From NCBI RefSeq assembly GCF_051622035.1, contig NC_135359.1, positions 30,285,501 to 30,349,500 of the forward strand: a DNA stretch of 64,000 nucleotides. The letters are read 5' to 3'. Under the pieces are notes generated by a model. It ran no database searches. It saw only the letters and a program-made list of their open reading frames with translations, and was not told the origin of the DNA. Below, in pieces: positions 47,511 to 64,000 of the stretch. The position numbers and the translations under genes are program-made. The DNA is from Arctopsyche grandis. Taxonomy: Eukaryota; Arthropoda; Insecta; Trichoptera; Hydropsychidae. Numbering within the stretch: position 1 is the stretch's first letter; every line of letters begins with the position of its first letter.

Positions 47511-47776
47511 TAAATAAAAAGACGACTTTTGACTTCAATAAGGCATCTACCACATATTCAGCATTTTAATTCATGGAAAGATATTCAAAATATTCTTTCT
47601 ACATTTCCCCATTATAATAGGGAAACATTAGTTGTTGATTTCTTAGATTAAAGTTAGTAAATAAATAAAAACTTAGAAGTCTGTGCGATTGTTGGGTTCC
47701 AACAATGATGCTCTTGTTCACTACTGCCTGAAAGGAATGAAACAAATAATAAAAATCACTATCATTTTGATTTTTT
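47511..47776. other. Short intergenic gap
   Basis: AT-rich, nothing recognised between the SINEs and the 3' end of mS39. Confidence 0.4.
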
Positions 47777-47782
47777 TTTATT
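47777..47782 (-). terminator. Polyadenylation signal of mS39
   Basis: AATAAA on the minus strand about 90 bases after the mS39 stop codon, followed by an A-rich stretch. Confidence 0.65.
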
Positions 47783-47869
47783 AAATTGTAATAATATTAA
47801 ATGCATAAACTAGTCAAAAGTACGCAACTATCTAATAAATAATAATACACATTATTTTAAAAAATAAAA

Positions 47870-50800
47870 TTATTTCTTCGACAGTTCTTCGTCATCGTCG
47901 CTATCAGAAGAATCGCTTTCACTCGACGATGAACTGCTTGCCTTGCTTCTCAACACAGGTTCAAGAGACTTGTTCCTGAAACGACATAAACAAATGAATA
48001 CAAAACCGAATTGTAATATGTACAGCATCATCATCCAAAGCCATTCGTCATCCATTGCTGGATGAAGGCTTCTCCAACACACTTCCATTCGTCTTTGTTT
48101 TGCGCAACTCTCATCCATCTCACTTCACACATTTTCCTAATTTCGTCCACTCATCTTCCCTGCAGTCTTCCTTTTACCCTTTAGCATTCTATTGGGTGCC
48201 ATTCTAGCACTTCTTTTGTCCACCTTTCATCCATTCTTCTAGCCACGTGGCCCACCCATTGCCATTTCAATCTCTTCACTCTATCCACTATATCCATTAC
48301 CCTTGTCAAACTTCTCACCCACGTATTCTGTTTCCTATCTTTCCTCTTTATGCCAAGCATAGAACGTTCTGTACTTCTTTGGGTGCATTGGACTTTGTGT
48401 TCTTGGCGTTCAATGTCCAAGTTTTACATCCATACGTCATCACTGGCAAAACGCATTGATGGAAGATCTTTTTCTTCAGACAGAGTGGCATTTTTAGATT
48501 TAAAAACAACATTCATTCGTCCAAATGCACTCCATCCTAATTTCATGCGTCTCTTTATCTCTTCCTCTTTACTACTGGTGATGTCAATTATTTGAGCTAA
48601 ATATTGATAATTATTTACTACTTCTACTGGTTTATCATCTAATGAGATGCTATCAGGCATACAATAACTATTGAACATTAGTTTGGTCTTATCTACGTTA
48701 ATTATGTAGTTAAATTTAAAATTCAACAGTCGTACTGATTGACAATCGCGACTAGATTCATTATCGAAGTGTCTGCAGTCCAAGTGTTGATATCGCCTTT
48801 GGCCGCTTCCGACGCCAACTCTTCAATTTCCGACTTGGGCCGGTTGAGCATCGTCTGCAACAACTCTACAGCCACGTCGGACGCTTCAGAATAGCCGCAA
48901 TTAGACAGATATTTCAAAGCGACCTATAAATAAGAATTAGAATATCACGATCTGCATTTCTTACACATACAACAAAAATAAATTATTCACAAAGGAAATA
49001 ATCACCGAGGAAAAACTAGGAAAGCCACCTTGCAATGCCACTTTTGCAAAGTATATAAGAGGATCTGGTGATGACGGAACGCCGATGGAACCCTCAAGTT
49101 TACTAAGTCGTTGGACGATTGTGTAAGCGTCTTGTACTTTTCCACCTCTCGATAATAGCATTATTATATCACTCAACATACCGGCCGTCCAACTGTGTAT
49201 AGAAAATATATGATAATACACATATTATATACCATAAATATGTACATAAAAATTTAAGATTTCATTTATACTTTATCGAATCAGGTTTGAATGCAGATTT
49301 TTCTTCAAACTTCAACCAAATATCCCACGCTACTCTTGAGAAATTCTCTTCAACCGACAGAGCTGACAGCGATTCTATCGCATTCGGATCAGAAGCCACC
49401 AATGTCGACTTGGAATCTTCTTTAGATTCTAAAAATCATTTAAAATATCAATTTTTCCGTTTTATATGTATTATTATTGACGAAAATAATCAAACTTTTA
49501 CTAATGTCAATTTTTTCAGGTTCTCCCGGCGGAATGTTTCTAACCATTGACTGTAGTAAAAATTGCACTAGCGTTTGTCTGGTGGTCATTCCAAACATTA
49601 CAATATTCGACCAAATTAAAGGATAATAATCACAAGCCACATTCAAATCAATGGTGCGCAATATCTACAAAAATTCACATATAAATTAATCTTTCGCTTT
49701 TAGTAGACAAAACAAATTGTATATATACAATTAAATGAAATAGGTTACTTCTTGCATTACGCTAGGCTCCGGAACATACACGTGTGGTACAAGATTGTTA
49801 TATTGAACCATTAAGTTTTCCAGAGATTCATTTCGACTTATGACAGAAAAGAACTGTCTGTAGTAAATATTCTCTCTATAAGAATCGCCTATCAGGTCAT
49901 AATTTGAGTCATGCAAGAGTAAATCTTGTATGCTATAGCATAATTTGATATCCTAAAATGACAACGAATTAAAAATATAACAAATATTCAACGTATAATA
50001 AAACGTTTCATAGGATATGTACTTGTAAATGAGATCGGCACACGCTCATTGCGGTTACGAAGAAGAGCGTATCTCTGGGATCCCTAATTGTAAAGCTTTG
50101 TCCTTCAATTTTGTTCATAATCGAGTACAGTACGTTGCTCTTCATACCTCCTGCGTGAAGAAACATTATATAATATAATAAATTTAAATAAAACACGCCC
50201 TAATACGTACAAATGCATATCTCAGCTTACTTTCTTTGTAATATATGGTCAAAACATAAGCCCAAGTCGCCAACGACGGTTCGATGCCGCACTCTTTAAC
50301 AAACTCCGCTAAAATCTCCGTGCAATGTTGTTGGGCAAATTTCGACTCCATGAACGACAAGCTCTCAAGTATAGAATTTAGAGTGCCCAAATTCGGTGAA
50401 ATGTTCTGAAATTTGACAAATGTATTACACAAATGTAATATGCAAAAAAAATCTTAGTGTTAAAATTACCTGTGATTTCATATCATTCAATAAATCTTTG
50501 ATCAATTGCCATTGCATTTCGCTATCCTCTTTCAAAAATCCGATAACCGACAGTAGTCCATTGTAAACGTTGACATTTAGAGGTATTTTGTTGTCACAAC
50601 ATTCCAAATATAAATTGTAAGCACTTTCACCCTGTTATACAAAGAATCGTTAGACGAAGTAATATAAGCATCTATAATAATTCAACTTTACATATATTTC
50701 TTACATTATAGTGTTTGCACATGCCCTGTATAATTGCACAATAGGCTGAAGGAGTCTTTTCTTTCAAATTTGAAAACAATGTTGTTGCCAGCCCATTATT

Positions 50801-53393
50801 TCTAAAATGGAATTAAGAATATAACGTATGACATACATAGTTAATAATCATTTTGAATATAAATACCAATAATTTTATTTTACTACCGCCATCTATGTAT
50901 AAAACTAAAGACTACATAGACGTCACCCAGATTTCAAATTTGCAAACTTCGAACGCGTCTTAAACGATGTTTTATCTCTATCGTAATGGCGGAGGATCCA
51001 TCTACTTATATTGATGACCAAAATGAGCAATATGGCAAAGTATGAAAACGAAGTAAGTGAAACGTAAAGGAGGTTTGTAAGTAAAAATACCAATTATATG
51101 CATATATTAAATATAAAAAAATTAGTATATGACCAACCCATGACTTTATCTATGTATTTGAGGAATATAAAAAGGTCACAAAACAAAATTCGATAATTAA
51201 AGAGCAAGAATTTTCGATACAAATTGAGCGCAAATGTAGAAAAACACGAGACAAAAGTTCTACTTACGGTTGTTAAATTTTGTTCGAAATTTTTTTATTA
51301 CTTAAAATCACTATAATTATCATACACATTAAATACTAAGAAAATAAAATAATTTAAAATGTCAAAATAAAATAATGAAATATTGTTTTGAAAAACAATA
51401 CTACTTCCGGTTTACGAATTCTGACCAAAACCTTATCAGCTCTAAGTTAGTACATAAAGAATACAAATATAAATTTTCAGCTTGATACGTTCAGGGATGT
51501 GGAAAGAATCGTGGTCACAACATTTTTTACTTTTCCAAGAGGAAAATCCCACCTCCGGTTTATTAAATTCAGTGATTTTTTTTTTATTTTCATCAAATTG
51601 ATACAAGGAATATACTTGATTTTTTTCGTGAAGAACACACATGTTTAAGGGGTCGAAAAAAATAGTGGAAGAAAAATCGAACAAGAGTAAACTGCCACTT
51701 CCGGATGACGGATGCTTACCAAATTTTATATATAACTTGGTATTAATTAAGCTTAAACTTTTAGATATAAAATATTAGTTAAATAAACCGAAAGGTTTCT
51801 GAGAAAAACATAAAAAACCTCGATTCTCTAGAGTAAAAGTACTACTTCCGGTTTTTAGGTAAAAATATTCAAAAAATATAAGGTTATAAAATTTATAATT
51901 TCTATTAAATGTAAAAATAAATTCAATCCGATTCAGTAAGCGGTTTGAGAGATAGTTGAATTCAAAAACTTTACAAAAAGAGGACACCTATAAGGGGAGA
52001 TACCATTTCCGGTCAACTTAAAAATTTGAAAAAAATGTACGTCATATCAATAAGAATTTCAGTTACCGATACTAAGTTACAATTTGATGGGACGAGCGGT
52101 GTTCAAAAAATCCACTGACACACAGACATTTTTTCTAGATCATGAAAACATGATTAGTAATCGATTCCGAGTTCGAATCAGTCAAAATCTCGAGTTGGAA
52201 TTTTTGCACGATCACAAAACTTCATCTATTGTTACTACGTAGATAGATATAGTAAAAATAACAATCATATTAAGTGCTCTCATGCTAATAATACTGCTCG
52301 GTCAAAAATTATTTACCCAATTTAGCATACTTTCAATTTCTTATATAATGTATAGAAGATGATCATACTTCCAATTTTTCACCCTATTATTAATTGACAA
52401 TCCTCCTTGCCGGAACCATTTCTCTTCCAACCATTCAATTGGAAGAGGATCAGCCTCATTGAAGAAACAAAGCAATTCCAAGAATTTCTGTTGAGTATCT
52501 TGACTCAGAGAATCTTTCGATGCCATTAAGTTATATATTGTGATTGCATCTTTCACAAAATAGTTATCTATCGCCATTAAAAGATCTTTTTCAGTAACCT
52601 TAAAAACAAAATAAAATAAATAATTGTATTCGTAATATTTCTATCATACAAACAATCAAAATACACCGACTTCACTCTTTTCATTGTACACGGTCCTCGG
52701 TATGTATGCCTGAATCGGTGGATCGGCATTCTCATATGCAGTCAATTTATTCAACGGCGGATCCGACACTCGGTATAAGAAAAGGTTCTTGTGCTCTTGC
52801 AGGATCCATTTAGCCGCTTTTCTACCGGACTCTTGTGCCAAAGCATAAACTCTCTTCTTATAATTTGACATCGGAATCAAATAGGGATCGTCGTGATATC
52901 TATGAAAATGTATATGCAATTTTAATGTTTAATTTTTATATACATATAAGACGTACACAATCGGGGTTATTTTACTTGTAATGGGCTGCAGTTGGATCGC
53001 GTTGTATCGTACTCTCTATAGCTTTCAATATATCTGTTGGGCTTCTGTGGATGCGTTGAGGAATGACGATGTCATCTGGCTGGTTTGCTTCCGCATTTGT
53101 AGCCGTCGAATAGTATTTCCCACCGATGATCGATATGGCTGAAGGATTTCGACATTTGACGGAGCTGTGAAAACATGACCGACAAATCAAAACTGAGTGT
53201 GAGTAATTTCATTAAAGCAAACGGCATTTTCAAGCGTTGCTATGAAAAATAATACATATGCAGTGTGTTCATAACCTAATTTGGAATAACTTAATTTAAA
53301 TACGGATGAAACTACTATTTGTCATAATACTAAAGTGATTTATTATAAAAATAATAATATTCACCTTATGCTCCTAAAAATAATCGAAGACAT
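47870..53393 (-). CDS. PTCD3: PTCD3 / mitochondrial ribosomal protein mS39
   Basis: PPR protein of the mitochondrial small ribosomal subunit, where mS39 sits near the mRNA entry site. Fourteen exons, minus strand: 53365-53393, 52976-53164, 52665-52899, 52369-52598, 50705-50801, 50470-50631, 50231-50405, 50023-50150, 49749-49952, 49502-49664, 49272-49428, 49006-49192, 48736-48923, 47870-47975. They sum to 2250 bases, 749 residues, a little longer than I recall for human PTCD3. Marks of the family: a short basic start (MSSIIFRSIS), DIVIPQRIHRSPTDILKAIE, YHDDPYLIPMSNYKKR, the PPR-type block GIEPSLATWAYVLTIYYKE, DPRDTLFFVTAMSVCRS, and an acidic serine tail (SSSESDSSDSDDDEE). The tiny exon 1 is called from the splice signal AAG/GTGAAT and frame. 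The last donor (CA/GTACGA) is atypical but restores VNQNKSLEPVL, similar to the human end. Intron 4 holds a repeat and a Helitron-like element; intron 13 an RTE remnant. Confidence 0.93.
48018..48715 (-). pseudogene. RTE-like LINE fragment in last mS39 intron
   Basis: Same strand as the gene. Contains NVDKTKLMFNSYCMPDSISL, then RSMLGIKRKDRKQNTWVRSL, WVGHVARRMDERW and the end CVGEAFIQQ, parallel to 41035-41765. Several stops interrupt it. Its last 100 bases run in one open frame into the final mS39 exon, which could make a retained-intron reading look like a gene. Confidence 0.8.
50868..51100 (+). repeat. Short form of the 500-bp repeat family in mS39 intron 4
   Basis: Close to 39845-40105. 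Flanked by AAATACCAAT on the left (about 50866-50875) and AAAATACCAATT on the right (about 51086), an apparent target duplication of about 10 bp, so this 210-220 bp form moves as a unit. Confidence 0.7.
51105..52245 (-). mobile_element. Helitron-like element in mS39 intron 4
   Basis: Minus strand: begins near CTATATCTATCTACGTAGTA and runs through several ACTTCCGG/CCGGAAGT words to a break near 51105, where the CTAG end is missing. That end is kept in the related copy at 26740-27349. No Rep/helicase frame. Confidence 0.6.
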
Positions 53394-53587
53394 TGTTAAA
53401 CTATTTGCAAAGTCTTATAAGCCGACTCTAAAATTAACATAACCTCTCTGACAGCTGATGTTGCCACCAGTCGGAAAAACCATGCTAAGTATTGCTAGTA
53501 CTAAAAATACACAACAAAATGGTAATTTATTAATGTCAGTATAAATAACGGTTCGGTGATTACTAGTCATAAATTACTCACTAAAAT

Positions 53588-53735
53588 CTCTATAACGGAA
53601 CATCTGGCAGCCGAAAAGTCCATCATACTAACGAGAACTTGAGTGCCAAATATTGTGTATTTGCGATTTTCATGGAAAAAAATGTCTTTGTGACCACCCC
53701 AATGTGACGAATAGTCCAATTACCATAAATAACAA
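53588..53735 (+). repeat. 160-bp interspersed repeat, second copy
   Basis: Parallel to 33690-33850 (see there). It lies just upstream of the mS39 start. Confidence 0.65.
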
Positions 53736-53879
53736 ATCGACAGTATAAAAATCTGACTAAAATTCACCAAAACAAATAGCAGTGCCTGAATTGTCTATCA
53801 AGATCGTATCAACCTTGGGGGATATCAACCAAAAAAATTAATACTGGCCAAACGTCAAAATAAAATTTAGCATTTGACT

Positions 53880-54140
53880 ATTCTGTGTGTCTGTGTAAGA
53901 TAACGCTCGCCGTACTATAATGATCGTTTCGATTTGACATATGTACGTCACAGTTAAAACACTGCCAACAATACGTACCAATAATGATACGAACGTAATA
54001 ACAGAACAAAAAACTTCTATATATACTGCTTGCTATCAATATTTCCTCTAGGGAAATAAGTTTCTGAGTAATTAGCACTATCAATTGAAAATTTATTTAA
54101 TTAATTAATTTTTCTATTGTTGTTTCATATTATATATATA
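53880..54140 (-). mobile_element. Helitron-like fragment, CGATGA subfamily
   Basis: Matches the front half of the elements at 54715-55138 and 61300-61713 (GATAACGCTCGCCGT, ACTTCTATATATACTG, TTTCCTCTAG). The foldback element at 54150-54555 is inserted where the copy breaks off. Confidence 0.55.
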
Positions 54141-54149
54141 TGTAGGTAG

Positions 54150-54555
54150 TGGTCTCCCTCATGGGACCGAAAGTGAAACGCCCGAAAATGCAAATATCGG
54201 AAGGTAAAGATCGAAAATCGAAAGATCAAAAAAAAAAGGGTGCATGGTAAACGGTACTATATATATATATATGTATATATAATATATATGAGTGGCATGC
54301 GGTGGAATTATCTTTCTTTTTGTCATACAGCCTTGTTTAATGTGCGCGCGCAGAATACGGAAGGAAAAGCCTGTTCCTCTTGTTCCTGTTGTATCCTGCT
54401 CGCGCAAATTAAGTGAGTATGTACGACAGGGGGAGAGACCCTTTTTTTACTAACCTCTTATTATCTTTCGATTTAAGATCTTTTGATTTTTGATCTTTGC
54501 CTTCCGATATTTGCGTTTTCGGGCGTTTCACTTTCGGTCCCGTGAGGTAGACCCT
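54150..54555. mobile_element. Foldback element, second full copy
   Basis: Ends GGTCTCCCTCATGGGACCGA and its complement (TCGGTCCCGTGAGGTAGACC), duplication TGTAGGTAG at 54141-54149 and 54556-54564. Compared with 14033-14425 the middle differs: it contains an ATATAT run and AGTGGCATGCGGTGGAATTA, so only the outer ~100 bp pair as inverted arms. Confidence 0.8.
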
Positions 54556-54589
54556 TGTAGGTAGGTAGGTATTTTTACAATTTTTTTTT

Positions 54590-55138
<549 letters not shown>

Positions 55139-55276
55139 TGTATTATAAAAATGAACTACACAATAATTGGTTCATATGTATGTATGCATTTGTTATATTA
55201 TATTTATAAATATTCAGGGACCCAAATGAAATAAAAGATTAAAGTTTATCAACATTTATTTTATTAAATTCATTTA

Positions 55277-55286
55277 GGGATTTCCC
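55277..55286. promoter_or_regulatory. kappa-B (Rel) site upstream of transferrin
   Basis: GGGATTTCCC, a perfect palindromic NF-kappa-B/Rel match, about 130 bases before the predicted start of transcription. Insect transferrin 1 genes are known to respond to infection, in flies through Rel factors, so the site fits the gene; binding is inferred. Confidence 0.55.
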
Positions 55287-55381
55287 ATTAGAGTATGTTA
55301 TTATTATCTACAAGTTTACATATTATTTTATTGTACAGAGGTTAAAGTTTATCAATTAATTTTATGTACACTTATCAAGCT

Positions 55382-55416
55382 TATATAAATTAAGTACAAT
55401 TGTTTTTCTAGTCAGT
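55382..55416 (+). promoter_or_regulatory. Transferrin core promoter: TATA box and initiator
   Basis: TATATAAA (55382-55389) and the arthropod initiator TCAGT (55412-55416) are about 30 bases apart, the standard spacing. This puts the transcription start near 55414 and gives a 44-base 5' UTR before the ATG at 55458. Confidence 0.7.
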
Positions 55417-55457
55417 CTAAGAAAAAAACTTGCGGTTATACCAAACCCATTTAAAAT

Positions 55458-60748
<5,291 letters not shown>

Positions 60749-61209
60749 TAATAATGCTTCAATGTAGTTTTAATGTTTTTATTATTATTTTTAAATATAA
60801 TATCCATTAGTTATAATGGTTTCGTTTTGAAGTTTGTTATATACATAATACATATGTTGAAGCAATGTTTAATTTTTGTATTTACCTCCTTATGCTTGGA
60901 ATTAATCGTACAAAATGGCTCATAATTACATATAGAATTAATTTCGTTTAATTTTCACAAGGTGACTTTTATTAGGCATTCATTCTCACCGGCCCTTTTA
61001 CTTAGGCCTTGGCATTTATCATGTTGAAAGCTCTCGCGTACCTTCGCCGAGAGGAATATAATACCGGGAAGTTGCAAACTCCACCCACTAAAATGAGGGG
61101 GAGGCTATGCCCTAAAAGCCATCTCACCCCCTAAATATTTTTTTCAATTCAGATTTACATACTATTTTTGTTTGCACACAAAATATTATAACAATTTCGA
61201 TTCAATTCT
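60749..61209. other. DNA downstream of transferrin
   Basis: Presumed 3' UTR then intergenic. No canonical AATAAA close to the stop; AATATA near 60797 might serve. 60985-61125 is less AT-rich, unassigned. Confidence 0.35.
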
Positions 61210-61221
61210 TTAACATAGATT

Positions 61222-61301
<80 letters not shown>

Positions 61302-61713
61302 CGCTATTCTGTCTGCGATAACGCTCGCCGTCAATAGTCGTTTTGATTCGACATACTTATGTACATACTTATATAGAAAAAAAAAACTTCTATATATACT
61401 GTTAGCTACCAATTTTTCCTCTAGGCAAGTCTCTGAGAATTTATCGCCATCTATTGAAAATTTATTTAATTCATTAATAATTTTTTCTATTGGCGTTTTA
61501 TATTGTTTATATGTAGGCAGGTAGATAGTTTTTACCATTTCTTTTTCATATTAAAGAATTAAATATAAATATTAAATTAAATATGTATATTTAAAAGGTA
61601 TTTGACAAAAATTCGACCGCGTGCGGATCAAACACAGGATCGACACATGTCTTTTATTTAATAACTTAATATATAAACACCTAAGCGATGATATTTCATC
61701 GGTTACAACGTGG
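61210..61713 (+). mobile_element. Helitron-like element, CGATGA subfamily, decayed end
   Basis: TA run 61227-61297, body as in 54590-55138, hairpin CGATGATATTTCATCG intact (about 61684-61699), but the terminus reads GTTACAACGTGGTAG instead of GGCACAACACTAG. Confidence 0.6.
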
Positions 61714-62345
61714 TAGTTATTATTATAATCATCAATTACAGTTACGGTAGTTATTATTATAATCATCAATTATTCATCGATGGATGAAAGTCTGATCATT
61801 TCTCTTACATATCTGTTTATTTTTTCCAAAAAATTTACATATTTCTCCTCAATTCATATGCCCATTTGTCCACTTCTTTTACTCGTCTGCTGTTCATTCA
61901 TTTGGCTGCATGTCTATTGTTTACGTGTATTTTTATTTCACAAAAGCGTATTTTACCAAATTTTAAATATTTTAGATAGATTTTTTATTTTATATTTATA
62001 TTTTAGGCAGATTTTAAATATATGTATTCGAAACGAATATGCTTTACAATAAAATCTTAAAACTAAGCTGCACTGTACGCATGCATACGTTTTATATGAA
62101 CAATTATTTGTATTTTGATTTATGCAACAGAAATGTAATCTGGTCAATGGATAAAAGATTCATAATGTACATATGAATACACAACTGTCAATCTACATGT
62201 GTGAACAAATAGAGATATGTATTATGAGGGTAGGACGAGTGAGAAGACTGTGTTGTTAATTCACAACTATTTATTTCGACAGCCGGGGAGGAAGTGAATG
62301 CTTACCGGCGAAGCACTGGTCACAGTATTATGGCCACTCAGGGTT
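61714..62345. other. AT-rich DNA, nothing recognised
   Basis: A 30-base direct duplication (TAGTTATTATTATAATCATC ...) at 61713 and 61748 is the only structure. Confidence 0.4.
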
Positions 62346-62379
62346 GCCACAGTATTATGTTTACACATAATACTGTGGC
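62346..62379. repeat. Perfect 15-bp hairpin
   Basis: GCCACAGTATTATGT and its exact complement around a four-base loop; CACAGTATTATGGCCAC lies just upstream as a partial third copy. Confidence 0.75.
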
Positions 62380-63159
62380 ACAGTACATTTTCATCGTGGT
62401 TTCTTTTTATAATCTGAAAATCAATGAGAATACAAATTTTACGATTAGCATTGATTTTCATATATTTCGTAAATGTTATGGTAAATATAAACAGTGAGCG
62501 AACGAAATTGGATTCTTCTACACACACTAGACACGAATAATAGTGTATTTAAAGTCACCCTCGAAATGCCTGAGCCGGATCGACGTGTTTGAGTGGCGTC
62601 GTTGAAAACGAGACGTGAAAAAACTGATGAAATTTCAAGGTGCAGTTAAAATATTTTCGCTCTGGGTTATATCATGGGAGATGGCCATAACTCCGCTCCA
62701 AGTACGACCCCTGCACCCCCATAAAAATGCTAAGAATGAAAATTGCATCCAGCGCCTTGCCGAGAATTCAATTTGGGAATCATTTTCGCGACTTCCATTT
62801 ACCAAACCACCCCTCTCGTACCGTCACCCCTCCCCGACCCCTTGTCGTAAGTCGTCCCCCGAGGATTCTGTGTCCGGACTACTGACTTAAACTCGCACAC
62901 AGTAGGGGTAAAGTCTGAAATTAACAAAGTTTCCACGTGACAAGTTCCAAGTCGGGAAAAATTTACGTGTATTTGCACACTCGCTCATATTTTCATATAT
63001 GGCTTTCGGCTTGCTGAACATTTTAATATTGCGATTTTTAACTTGGAATTTTACACACACATACATATAAGTAGTTTCCAAAAACATATATCGTATGACA
63101 CTGTATAATATATGTTTGAATTATATCCAAAGGTGAAAATAGCAGAAAGTATTAAAATA
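62380..63159. other. Intergenic DNA with C-rich patch
   Basis: 62690-62880 is unusually C-rich (runs of CCCC) and opens a plus-strand frame, but I recognise no protein. Confidence 0.25.
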
Positions 63160-63660
63160 CTAGTGTTGTACCCGTTGATTCCAACGGGCGGTTTTGGAAA
63201 GGAATTAATACACGAATTTAAATAAAGTTACATGTTATATATTAATACTAGTGTTGTGCGCGTTGAACGGGTGGTTTAAAAAAGGAATTGAAACACGAAT
63301 AAAAATAAAGTTATATGTAGTATAATGTATAATGTAAGGTAATTTATAGGCGCACGCGCACGTAATATTAATCATAATAGAAGTGGCACATTATACACTT
63401 AGCAATCCAACTCGTTCGAAATGATGAATGAATTCGAAATGATAAATGAAATTCGAAATGATGAATGAAAATGTGTGTGTGCCCTGGGGGCTTCGCCCCT
63501 CGCGCCCCCGACGCCTTCAGCGGCCTGGGGTCTTCGCCCCCAGCGCCTCCGTCGCCCTGGGGGTAATGTAAGGTAATTTATAGGCGCGCGCGCATGTATT
63601 AATAGCTCAAGTTGAGTGCGCATTACACGTTCACTAATCCAACCCATTCACCCGTTTGAA
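63160..63660 (-). mobile_element. Two Helitron-like ends, CCCGTTGA subfamily
   Basis: CTAG termini at 63160-63163 and 63248-63251 (minus strand), each after a CCCGTTGA...CAACGGG-type hairpin, the second with its hairpin collapsed. The body contains a GC-rich block at 63481-63562 made of CTTCGCCCC and CCTGGGG words, and two partial repeats of AAGGTAATTTATAGGCGC. A nested or tandem pair. Confidence 0.6.
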
Positions 63661-64000
63661 ATGATGTATAAATGTGTGTCTCACGCAGCAGTCTTACCCG
63701 TTTGAAATGGTGTATGAATGCTCTCGCGCAGCGCATCTGACGCTGACGTCATCCGTTCCAACGCAAGTGCTCAATATCAGGAGCACATGTCAGATGCCCT
63801 ACACTCCCCCACTTCCTCGCTACCCCACTTTTCTGCCTCTCCTCGACATGACTGGTGGATGCGTCCGCTATATATCCACAAACATACATAAATCGAGTCC
63901 GTTTTTATATATATTACAATAATAATGTCCAATTCAAATATAAAATTTAATTAATATTTTTTTAATAAAAAATGGTGCATTTCAAATAATACGCTTTAAA
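63661..64000. other. Window end, probably repeat-derived
   Basis: Less AT-rich to about 63870, with CCCGTTTGAAATG repeating the preceding element's words, then AT-rich. No gene seen. Confidence 0.3.

Noticed and set aside
48181..48783. Minus-strand frames within mS39 as extra exons
   Set aside because: They encode RTE reverse transcriptase ends, not mS39, and lie between a usable donor and acceptor.

Overview
The window reads as nuclear DNA of an insect. It is AT-rich, full of ATAC/ATGT microsatellites and transposon debris, and its genes have short GT-AG introns. From memory only, the transferrin looks most like the moth/caddisfly type; I could not run a search, so 'holometabolous insect, possibly Lepidoptera-like' is as far as I go.

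Three genes can be assembled exon by exon, all in the last third. (1) 44682-45937, minus strand: a small C3HC4 RING protein of the RNF212/Zip3 meiotic-crossover family, six exons, 157 codons. (2) 47870-53393, minus strand: PTCD3/mS39, a PPR protein of the mitochondrial small ribosomal subunit, 14 exons, 749 aa. (3) 55458-60748, plus strand: transferrin 1, 14 exons, 684 aa, with a TATA box, an initiator and a perfect kappa-B palindrome upstream. In all three, exon lengths and intron phases add up to one open frame. The genes do not share a pathway: the first two lie in tandem and the third points away.

Positions 1-44,600 contain no gene I can name. They are a mosaic of mobile elements. Present are 5'-truncated Jockey-like LINEs with exact target duplications, other LINE ends (CR1-like, RTE-like and others), about ten tRNA-derived SINE copies, and Helitron-like elements of several subfamilies with a CTAG 3' end. 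There are also TTAA-flanked, TA-flanked and 9-bp-duplication MITEs, and a striking foldback element whose two arms form an almost complete palindrome. A few less AT-rich islands (about 5.4, 9.0, 20.2, 24.9, 32.7, 40.4 and 42.0 kb) and one well-framed exon-like segment (36478-36579) may belong to unrecognised genes.

The same elements sit inside gene introns: Jockey, MITE and Helitron in transferrin; an RTE remnant and a Helitron in mS39. The start of the RING gene, with its upstream region and a SINE, is partly duplicated 10 kb away at 35.65-36.27 kb. Two neighbouring SINEs each carry a different foreign insert at the same internal site; one insert is a fragment resembling a THEG-type sperm protein.
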